Below, piece by piece: positions 46,564 through 57,800 of a DNA stretch of 64,000 nt. Source of the stretch: Taenia hydatigena (taxonomy: Eukaryota > Platyhelminthes > Cestoda > Cyclophyllidea > Taeniidae); NCBI GenBank assembly GCA_036345935.2, contig JADWOT020000215.1:1-64000 (forward strand), in the 5' to 3' direction. The notes below the pieces were generated by a model. The model had not been told where the DNA came from, did no database searches, and saw only the letters and a list, made by a program, of their open reading frames with translations. Position 1 is the first letter of the stretch, and the number at the start of each line of letters is the position of its first letter. The position numbers and the translations under genes were made by a program.

Positions 46564-47820
46564 TGTCATGCTATACACACACCACCTACTTACCAAACAC
46601 CACCTAACCTAAGGCCACACTACTTATATCCCACTAGTACACCTACTGCCTCCCTCCCTACCCACTACTACTTATACACTGCTAGTAGACCTCTATTACT
46701 CCCACAACAACATTCCCTCCCTCTCATAAGTATTTCCTCCCCAATCTCATCCCCATTCACCATTTACCTTCCTTCAAAACAACAAAAACTCTTCCACTTC
46801 GATCTGACTCCCGGCTCTTTTCCTCTGCACCCACTACCAACTCGCCCTCTCTTCTTCCAATTATGCAGCTGCCTCATCCATTTCAACACACCTTCATTAC
46901 CCACCACTCCTTATCCCTAATGGCCAGTTGGTTTTCTCCTAACCACTGCAATACCCAACCCATTTACCTTCCACTAAGCCACGTAACACATGTGTGACAG
47001 CATCATTTCTTTCTTTACCAACGCATCTCGCGCAATTCTAAAAATGCGGAGCCAACTTTTTAGTAGGCACATCAACCTTATTCATTGTGTGGCCTGACTT
47101 TTTTGCTCCAACCCTGTGGCCCACCTCGTCCCCTTCATTAGTGTTTCACTTTGACGTGACAAATGAATGCATTCATCGCTATATCATTCACACCTTCCTT
47201 CTCGCACACTTAGAAGCAGAAACAGGACTCATTTCATTTCACGTTTACCCCACATCTAACATACAATTGTTGTGCCCTTCTCCCAATTATCATTATCCAA
47301 TTTCATTTTCGCCTATGTCATTCAAAGTAACAGCGTAGGAGAAGTTGACAGAGTGTAAGAAGTCAGTAGTTATTAGCCAGACTAATGAATAACGATGTCG
47401 TCCTTGATGTGTGTCCTACGTGATGATAGGCCTTGCATTCAGTGAACAAATGATTGTCTAATTTGACAACCAATGACACTTTGTTCACCCTTTCCTCTCA
47501 CCTCCTCCCACCGTCCAATCGACAAACCACACAGCTTCTCTCATTCCTTCGTGTCTCATTCGCCCTATCTCGCATCCCAACTTCAAGGTGGCTGTGTCTC
47601 ATTCAACAACATTCCTTCCCTCCCTCTCTCCACCTTGTCTCCCTCTCTCCCTCTTTCCTCCTTCCTTTTCTCCTTTCATTTCTACTAATCCCTCCAACTT
47701 TACTTCCATCGCATTCCTCCATTCATTCATGTCATGCAATACACACACACACACCAGTGCTCTCTCCTACTTACCGAACACCACCTAACCTAAGGTCACA
47801 CTTCTTATATCTCACACTCA

Positions 47821-48445
47821 GTGCCATTGGGGTTATGTTGGCCTAGGTTCTAGATCTGTCCACGACCGTTAAAAGCGGTTATTTTCTGACTTTACGGAAG
47901 TTTTCTCTGCATACCCTATTCTCCACCTTCTAAACTGTCCCACAACTCACTACTTCAGTTCTGCAAACCCGAGTTCAAACAAAATACGATAAGTATACAT
48001 CAGGCCTACAATGACGCCCGTGGTTGATATCTTAACCCCCCTTAGTTGTTTGGGTTGGTAGCTTGTCGGGATCCGAGTTTGCCCACGTAAATGATTTCTG
48101 ACGCTAGGTGATATCTTCGCAACCAACTACCTGACGGGGGCAATTTGTGGTAGTTTTGGTGATCTTACTTGTCTCATTGCGGCATAGATCACAGGGACTG
48201 TAGTCGTCCTTTTCGACATTAAATTGAATGGTTTAGGGAGGATTTCGGCTTCGCTTAGAAATTAATGGGAGCCATGCGTTTCAGTTAAGCTACATATTGT
48301 TTATTCCAAATAAGCTTAAATCGTTTTTGGAATTGCGAAAGTTTGGTGAATACGGTGGCCAATATAACTGGTGAATAGGGGAATGAAATGAGGGATTGAT
48401 TGACCGCACCTAAATTCCTTTCTATTGCTACTGCTGTGCTTCTAG
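47821..48445. other. Junction between large repeat copy 2 and the ASPM-like exons
   Basis: About 600 bp of non-repeat sequence. No N-terminal ASPM exon (ASH domain) recognised. The last part before 48446 is the intron end, with a pyrimidine-rich acceptor. Confidence 0.4.
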
Positions 48446-48808
48446 ACGCTGGCGTCATCTTCGCCACCGGTGCTTGTCGCAGCGGAACCGGCAACACCAC
48501 TGTCACTTCCGCCGCAAAAATCAGCAAAAGTAATACCAACATCTTTGGTTGGGACGCTTCAGCCGCCCTCTCGGCAGCCAATGAGACGGGCTTCACTCGG
48601 TGGCTAAATCACCTTTTTGCCACTGGCCAAGTCACCCAACTTTCTGTCTCTGACGGTGTTTCTGCAGCCTGGACAGAAGGCACCCGTGCGGCCCTTCTGC
48701 GTCTCCTCCACTCTCCAACCTTCGCTGCACCTGCACATCGCATCGAACGCCAGATTGATGACCAGAGACTGGCAGTCAATCGAGACCTCAACTTTCGTGC
48801 TGATAAGG
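48446..48808 (+). CDS. ASPM: ASPM-like exon 1 of window
   Basis: Acceptor ctgctgtgcttctag, donor AAGG before gtgaat, phase 1. Contains GFTRWLNHLFATG and RIERQIDDQRLAVNRDLNF, matching the WWNF-type and EARRLIVRKD-type segments upstream of CH1. It begins with two bases of a split codon, so an upstream exon is required. Confidence 0.8.
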
Positions 48809-51800
48809 GTGAATGATTGTTTGATTGGTCGTAGTTTTCCTGGTTCGCTTTGCCTCACATGATCGCATTCTACTCTGCCTGTAGTGTAACGCCGTGGGAG
48901 AAAATGGCACTGCATTTGTCAAACAAGCTTCACTAACCACTGGTCTGTGTACAGATGTGCAGGCTAAACTATCCTCAACTATGTCTGGGTCACAGCACTA
49001 TCGAGTATGGTCGTCCATTGATTTGGGACCGATCAGGTCACATCTGCACATGAATGTGTCTGTTCTCGGTCATTCACTCACGCACGATCTTCTACTCGTC
49101 CTCAGGGTCTCGGTTGGTACATGGGTACCCGTGCTGCATCCACTCGCGTGAATCTTCACGTTCTGTCTGCCAGCACATATCATCTTCCATTTGGTTTGAA
49201 CATCGAGAATTGCATCTTTCTAAACCTAACCCTGGTCCTCGTTATTCACTCCGTCCCGCCTTTAAAATTCAGCATAAAGCGCCTGATCAAAGCTTTCTGA
49301 ATGCACTTTCCATGTCAAGGGTGCGGCGTTGGATTCTTCAACGATTGTTGACACAACAGTTTGAAGGTTTTTTTTTCCATAAACTTGTCAACACTCCGTC
49401 AAAATAGTCATGATGAAAGGAGCGGGAACTCGAGAAAACAATAAGTAGGAAGGATCGCTCACGTCCTCTTTATTAGCTCTCTTCAATCCGCCCCAAGTTC
49501 CTTTACTTTTTAGCTCGAATGATTGGTGAGTACACGACTAGACGAACGGAGGAAATCGGCAGGAGTTGAGAAACATTGTTATTCTTCATCCACCTAAAAT
49601 AGGTCTTCAACGTTGCATCTGTGACCTCTTCACCTCCCACTACGCACCCGCTTGGCTCTCGCCTTGTGTGGCCGTCCTGACAGAGCTCGTTCGGCCCCTA
49701 GAAGTGCCCATTGTCGCTCCAGCAAAAGCTGTCGCTTTGAGCAAGCGAATTCACAAGTACCTCTTCGCTGATGTGCCTCCGCTGCCAACGAAGAAAGGGA
49801 GGAGGAGGAGGAGGAGAAGAGCCAACTCAGCAGGAGGAGATGAGGACGACGCGATGTTACTTGCGAACTGGAGATCGGCGGGAGGTAGGCAAAACCGAAC
49901 AAAACACATCCCTTCTCATCTCTTACGTTTTTTTCTTGACACACTCGACTAATGGACGACTGTCTAAATTTGCAGCGGTATCCTATGCTGAACACTACAA
50001 CCAGCAGATAGTTAAACGCTGTCTCACCCTCATTTGGCTGTTGGATCAGGCAAAGATGAAGAGGATATTGCGACTCGATCCATGCCTTTTCAATGTATCG
50101 GCTCCAGTGAAGGTTAGTTGTACCCGCTGATCTATTTGGGTCTGTTGCTATGTTTCTCTTCCCCTTTAAACTTTACTCCTGCAACATTCAAACTGTCGGG
50201 AGCTCCATAAGAAAGGTGGTAGCCAGATTGATGGAACAGGTTCCGAGAACAACCGCATTGTTCTATTCGGATTTTATCAAATTGTGGTTGTGGTCGACCA
50301 GCTTATTGTTCATAGCTTTGATAGGCTTGATTTGCTGCTTCGATTTCTGTCTGCTTCTACACCTGTCTTTCAAGTGTTATGATGATATTTGCATGCATTG
50401 TAAACTTTAGATTTAACAAATAACTGTTTGTTTCAATAGACGGTGCCAATCTCTCAGATGGCACCGACTTGGAGTGCCTAAGGAAACCGATTGAAGTCGT
50501 CCAGATAATCGTTTTGACTGGCAGCCTACTGATCAGCTCCATATAGAAGTAGCATGGGAGGGTTTTCATCACCACCCGCGGTGATCGGACATTGCGTAGC
50601 TGATGGTATATTTCTGTGATTTGCAGACTACATTGAATCCTCAAGGACCATTGCTTTTGAACTTTGGACGCAGTACTCTATGTAGTGGATGTGGGTTGTC
50701 TGGACAAATTTTAACGGTTCCCAACCCACAGCTTAAGGCGAAGCTTCGATCATGTTGCATGGTCCTCACCCATGGGAACGAGTGTCTTCATATCTCGTTA
50801 TGCAGTACTCTTTTTGGAAGATCCTGCCTACCCTGAAAGCACTGAAGCTTGCGTTCGTTGTAAGAACCGAACTGCTAAGTAGCATGTGCATACGCACACT
50901 AGCTCAAAATACTAGACATTTCCCAATCACTGGCACCTTGAATGTTGTTTTCTCACACGATCTTGGGTCTCCGCATGACTCTAATCGGACCCCATAGCAG
51001 TGGGTAACATTTCGCACACTTTAGTCTTCAGTGGAAGTGTGCCAAGGTCTCGGCCGCGTCTACCTCTCACGGGAGACAAACTTGGCTCGCAGCTTAGCCG
51101 TCCTCGGTGCAAATCTCTCTGTTGTCCAAAAACCTCTCGATGAGTTCGATTTCACCGTCACCAATCTCGCCGTGGACTTACGAGATGGCCTCCGTCTGGT
51201 GTAAGTCATCACCCACACCTTTCTTCTACTCACGTGCTACTTAGAAGTAGCGTGTGCTTCGGACTCTCCTTGAGTAACAATGTGATTGTTTGGTCAAATA
51301 GGTTTCCAGGTTATTATTTCAAATTAATTCATCGGCTCTTTTCCGAATTCCTCCTTATTCAATTTCATCGCTCGACTAGCTCAGTTTGGCAAATTCATTG
51401 CATGTTCATTTGGGTCCCTATAAGCACTAATGTCGGAGGGAGCCGCTGTCCTCTCTTAGCTATTTTGGCTCATTTTTCTCATGGTCAGCACCTTCACTTT
51501 ATTCCACTAGAAAATTGGCTGATCTACTGCTGCCAGATGCGCAGACCATTTTTCCCGCCCATAGCGGCAGCCTCATGAATTTGGTGCGCTTCCCGGCCAT
51601 CAGTCGACTACAGAAGATCCACAATGTGCAACTGGCTCTCTCCGCATTTGAGACTGTTGCCGGCAGACGTGGTCTCTCGACTGCTACTGGTGAGCCCGCT
51701 CTCCTTCTCAACCTTTTCCCTTCCATACATGTTTATCTATTATGGTGTCCTTTTTGTCATTAGTTTCCTCGATTCCAGTCTGGTCGTATTCACTTTTGTG

Positions 51801-54800
51801 TCTTTTCATCTTCTGAATCACCACGTCTCCCTTAATTTTTTTTGTTTCTATTTCAAAACCACCTCTCCCATCATATACTTTATCCACCCTAAATGCCTCT
51901 CTGCCTCTGCGCTCCATCAATTCATTCATCCGGTCACCCTGTAATTCTTTGCTCTTTGACCAGGCAAGCCAATCACCGAACGCGACATCGTGAACGGTCA
52001 CCGGGCGAAAACGCTCTCCCTCCTCTGGTTCATTCTTTTACGCTTCCAGGTCACGGCTCTCCTTGATCCACACGCTCTTCGCTCTGAAATCTTCCATCTC
52101 ACTAATCTCACGACTACCACCGCCACCGACACTTCTTTGCGTCGCGATGTCGCAGCCCTCCTCGTGACCGACGCGTCGTTGTGCGTCGGTGATGACGAAA
52201 TGAACAACCCATTCATAGAGATGGAGTGCAATCAGCGGATCCTCTTTCTGTGGGCCAGGGCGGTGTGTTGCGCTGGTGGCTATGACGATGTCAAGGTGCG
52301 CATTTTGGGTTGAGTTTCTGGTTTCGCATCGTTGTTCGGGCAGGCTTAGAGGTATTCAACTTCCAGCACAACACTCGTCTGTTTCTTTCGTGCCGAATTT
52401 ATCCATTCGTCCGACCGCAGTAAGGCTGTGTTCAATGGTGCTTCTCGAAAATTAATTCAACTTAGATGAGTTAATTCTTAATGGAGTGCAATTACAACAA
52501 GTGTCCAATGCAACAACAACATCTGCTTAATTCTTGGCTATTTAAGTTCGTTTTGATTCATTTCACCTTATAACGTTGGTAGGTGGAGAACCTAGACCAA
52601 TCCTTCTCAGACGGTCGCGTCTTTTGCTACATTTTGCACTTCTACCTTCCCACCCTCTTGCCACGTGGTCTGGTTCGCGATGCCACCACGCTGACAGCAC
52701 ACCTTCATGCGGACACTCCTCATCCCCTGCTGTTGCGCAACAATGCGGCCAATCTGCGGCTCTTTCAGCAGAGGGTGAGTGAACTGATTTCGGTCCTGCT
52801 GTTGACGCTGCTTGTTGAAGAGGTGTGTATAGTACCCATTTCCATTAGTTGGTGCATCGTCGGAATGTTCATCTGTGCAAGTCAGCTAAGAGTAGATGTG
52901 TAGACGCATCTACGCTGCAGATGAATTGTTGGATCATGAAGGAAGGCAGTAAATGAATGAATGACGAAAGACTGAACAAGCGATCGGCTGTTTTAATGAA
53001 GGAAAGGACAACCGAGTGGGCTCAGTTTCATGGCTTGTAGGGTCATAGATGGATTCTGCTTGATCGTGTCCACGGGATGGGTACAAATCTCTAGGTCGGT
53101 AGGTTAGTCCAATCTCCTGACAGGTGAATAAGCTGAGGGTTTTCGAGATGCAAATCGATGAGTGAACAGATGATGGCCAAATGATCTCTGCCATTCCATA
53201 GCTCTGCCACCTGGGTGACGTCCCAATGCTGTTGAGCGTCGGTCCAGACCTTCCCACCACGGCGACTACCATCTCATCAAATTCCACCACCGCCAGGGCC
53301 AACCAACAGTGTCCCAGCGCTTTTCTTCCTCCAGGTATCGTGCTTACCACTTTAGCCTACCTCGCCTCGCGTCTCGTCTGCGTCGTATTGTGGAGAACCA
53401 CGCCGCTCGCATCATTCAGACGCGTTGGAGGCAGAATCGGTGGGTCCACTAGGATTTCAAAGTCCAAATGGTGTCAAAGGATCGCTTTCAGAAGATCTAG
53501 CTGTTATGACACTCTTTTGACCATACATCCAATTAGCTGCTAGGTCGTACATTCAGGAATTCCCTGTTTTCCTGGCTCTCAAATATTTCATTTTTCCTAG
53601 AAGTTGTTTCAGAGGACGCAAGCTTTGCGGAGCTTTACGTCATTTATTTAGATGTGCAATTCCTTATGCTTTACGACCGACCAAGTCGAGTACTTTCGAT
53701 TTCGTTGCATTCTTTTCAGTGCGACACAAGGCACACAATTTCGTCCCAAATCTGTTGTCCCTCTTCTTCCAACAATTTGCAGTCTTTGTTCCTCCTCCTC
53801 CTCCTCCTCCTCCTCCTCCTCCTCCTCGGCCAATACTTCCATCGAGGTGGAAGTCGATGAAACTGTCGCTGCTAATGCTTTCGAGAAGGGCGAGGCGCTG
53901 GAACCCACCTCTGGCAGTACTTTCACAGAGACAAGTGTTGTTGAAGCCGCGATGCGTATCCAGCGTGCTGTACGCGGATGGCTTAAGGCGCGTCAGCGGT
54001 GTCGGCAAAAGCTCTGCTTCGTCGTGGAGGTTCAGTCGCATGCCAGAGCCTTTCTTGCTCGACAGAGAGTTCTGGCGCGTCAGCGACAACTTCTAGACAT
54101 TCGCGTCAACGCTGCGGTGATCATTCAGAGCGCGTGGAGGGCGTATGCTGCCAGACGCAGGTTGGTGCTCATCAGTTCTGCTTCAAAACAGTCTCAAACC
54201 CCTTCCATCTTACTCAACTCTAACAGATGTAGACAATTCGGGGAAAATTTTTATCCATTACTTCAAACCAAATCATTTGTGATTCCCCTTCATTCGCGAC
54301 CTCGACACTCAAAGCGTGGAAACTCTTCGAAGACTGCTGTTCGTGCATTCTCGTAGTCCACTTCCCGATTCTTTTGCTTTCTTCGATCTTTTTTGCATTC
54401 TTTCGAAAATGCTCTATCCAAACCGATGATCAACTATCCCACAGTTTCTACTTTAAGTACACATCTGCCGCTTCAAAACACCCCTAAGGCACCATCGCAG
54501 GGTTCCATCATCCACTTGAGACCATCCCACTTGAATCCTCCTCCTCCTCCTCCTCCTCCTCCTCCTCCTCAACTTTGGGGTTGTCTAGCCATCCTTTGCA
54601 ACACCTTGCTTTCACTGGCATGACTTGTGAAAAAATGTATTTCTACCCAGAGTATCCACTCACTGCCCTGGATGCCTACGCATTCGCTTTGAGGTTTTTC
54701 CATTTTGACCAGTGCAATTCAGTATTTAGTTATTTCACTAGACCTTCCACTGTCTAAACGTCCAATTCAAGGTTGCTTCTACTGGTTCAAAAATCCCGTC

Positions 54801-57800
54801 TATCCTTCAAAGTCTTACAAGATCACCTTTCCAGACATCCGTTTCCCTGCTTTGCATCATTGATTCGCGTCTTCTCGCCAAACCGTTCACAGATTTATCG
54901 ACCTTCGGTCAAATGTGATTCGTCTTCAAGCCTTTTGTCGCGGTGTCCTCACTCGACACGCCTGTCAGAAAACTCGCGAGACGCGTTCAGCCGCCGTGGT
55001 CATTCAACGCTGGTGGCGAGGTCGTCAACAACGGCGTCAATTCCTTCTTCAGCGTCAGGTTGTCTGTTCCATCCAGCGTCGGTGGCGAAGCGTTCTCGCC
55101 CACAGGAGGCGCCTGTGTCTGGCTGTTCAACTGCAGGCAGCTGCTAGGGCCTACCTCGTGAGGCGAGATGTTGAGGTTAGTTAATTTTGACACTGTTGCC
55201 TTCTCTCTCCTCGTTCCTCCTCCATTATTTCAGTCCTGTATGCGTCGATACCTGCTATTTTTGTGTCTTCGTTATGCCATTCGAATGGCTGCCGAGACAA
55301 TTGTTTGCCCATTCCGTTTTTCACTTCACCACTTTCAACGAAAATGCAAACATGTAGACGCCTTGTATCCCATGAGTTTATTTGGCTGTCGGAGTGTCGG
55401 AACATGATTTTAGAGAGTATTCGACGAGCCGAGAATGCAGCACGGCGTAGATGGCTCCAGGCACCAGCCAATGCAGCACAAGATTGGCCGGTAAATGATT
55501 GTATTTCGCCTGGTCACTGAAGACACGCCACATCTGCTCGTCAGGAGTTGGAATTAGACGTCCTCCTGTGACAGATGACAACTTAAACCCTGAAGCTCAG
55601 CTATGCTACACAAGAGATCTGTGTTGAGTCTAAATTGGCAGTCGATTTGGGCGCATCTTTCTGCGCGCAAATCGGTACCGTGCTTTACTATTTCATTGTT
55701 GTACTCTAAAACCCCTCAATCTTTTAAGGAAAGCGTTTTACGTGCGCGTCGTCGTTTACCTTGGATTGAACCATTTTCTTTCTGTGGAGTAGTTCATCAT
55801 CTACCTCTATCAATTATCCTTCTCCCTCTCCCTTCATCTGTGTCTCTGTAGTCGTCGTGGTCTACCTGTACTTGTTCTCTTTTTAAAGGTGAAAATGAAA
55901 GCCCTACTGACTCTGCAAAGGCATGTGCGTAGATGGCTAGCATTTTGTCATGAACGCACAACCGCCGCTTGCATCATCCAACGTCGGTGGCGCGCTGTGA
56001 GGCAACGGCGCTCTTTTCTGCACACACTGCATGCTGTCCGACGCATTCAGCACTGGTGGCGGGCCTGCCTTCTTGAGCGCCAAGGCAAAGTGCTTACTGC
56101 AATCACCATTCAACGCGCCTACAGATGGTCACGAGTTGGGCATCAAAAACGCGCCGAGGAGAGGGTAATCACCAAACAGCACTAACTACAAGAGTCACCT
56201 TTTTCGAATTAGTTCCTTAATAACCCGACTCACATCAAGAGGTTTTAGCAGCCGCAGTCGTGGAGGGCAGGGCATGACAATCATGTGCTCGTTAGTTCGA
56301 TGTGACATTTGGCATCAGTTCCACCCTGTCATTGTCATCTGCCTCCCGTGCTACCCGAACCGATTTAAGTAGTCCTGGTTTTCTACTAATTGCTGGGATG
56401 TCTACCTAACCTGAATTACATTTATTAGTGCGGAGCACTGTTGCCCTCGCTTCACGTGGTGCATTATCGTGCTAACAGTAGCAGGATCTTGGATACAATT
56501 GCCCGCACCCCTCTTCCTAGTTGTTAGAATTTGGCCGTGAACTTGGAAAATAAACATGCTTTGTCTTCAATGGTATGAACTCACGCCTCATTAATGTCCA
56601 CAGCAAGTACTTAGGCAATAATCCTGTCTCCTTCGCACTGCCAGTCTTCACTATAAACGTCTTCCAACAGCGCTAATCCTTTCCCACTGCTAACTTTTAC
56701 TGCAAGGCAGCCCATGTGATTCAGCGCAACTGGCGGGCCTCAGGACTGCAGCGTTGGTTGCGCCGTAGACGGCGGGCGGCTGTCGTCATTCAGTCGGCTT
56801 GGCGTGGACATCGCGTGCGTTGTTGTGTCGGCGCCGGCAGCGCTGCTGCAGTGCGTCGACGTTTGAGTGAGGCGACTCTGCAGGCGCGTGCTCGTCCACA
56901 CAACACACTTGGTGCTCGTGCTCGCTGTGCTCTGGCCAACCTGCTGCGCTATACGTCTGTCACGAGTGTATTGCACGCTCTTGGTCATTTGGGTATGCAC
57001 ATACATGCCTGAGGATGTTTAATTTCACTCTTAAATGAGTTAATTATTATAAATATTGGCAGCGAAGATAGACGCAGGGATTGTGGGTTTGACAAAAGAC
57101 TTGACTGATGGAGAAAATGGTGACCGAAAAGGTGGTTAGTTGAGTTGATTCAGTGAATCAGGGAATAATTGGTTGGTTGGAGTGGTTGGAGCCAAGGGTT
57201 TGAAGGAGATTGGTCGAGGTCGAGGCCCAGCGGAATGGATGATGATGATGGATGACATGTTGATGGCCACGTGGATTGATTGGGAGTGAGTGTGACCAGT
57301 CATCCAAAGTCTAAATTGAGAGGTGAACCTTCACTACGTCGACAGGTTGTCTGTTTGAAGGGATGAATGCATAAGTTGACGATGGAAGGAAAGGGGAGGG
57401 AAGACCACGTTAGATGGAGGTGGAAAATTTTCGGCTTGTCTGCGCACATTTCCTCGTCTGGTTGGGTCCACGCAAAGTCGAAAATAACTTACGCCTCTAG
57501 GTTAATCAAATCCCTCTTTTCCATCTCAACCCAGAAACCGCCACTCGTTTCTCTCGTGAGGTTTGCCTCTGGCTTCTTACAACTCCAACTTCAACTGTGC
57601 CAGCGACATCGACATCACAGTGTGGGGACTGTGAAGGAGGTGAAGAGAGTGCAGAGTATCTGCCTCATCTTCTCCTACGTCTGCTGCATCTTTGCAACCG
57701 TTCTGTCCCCAATGAGGAGGTTGCACTGGCAGCCGTCGCAGTGATGCTCAACCTGACAGTGGCTGTGAACAGCGCCGACGTTGGCACATTGGAAATATGG

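Larger units (their letters stand above)
44760..47760 (+). repeat. Tandem duplication of about 1.65 kb in copy 2
   Basis: Sequence from about 44760 recurs with an offset of about 1640-1655 bp. For example, the gtgtggcctcacttttttgc block at 45432 recurs at 47087, and the frame at 45799 recurs at 47454. The offset changes with the length of the ATTC run. The two halves are almost identical, so the duplication is recent or is an assembly effect. Confidence 0.8.
30940..47820 (+). mobile_element. Large dispersed repeat, copy 2 (about 16.9 kb)
   Basis: Collinear with copy 1 over its whole length, and with copy 3 from its left end to the window edge. Copies 2 and 3 are much closer to each other than to copy 1 (long identical runs at 33150-33700 and 62550-63100). 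Differences from copy 1: a deletion near 31262, a longer 102-bp array (about 15 units), and a private tandem duplication at 44.8-47.8 kb. No mobility gene recognised. Confidence 0.6.
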
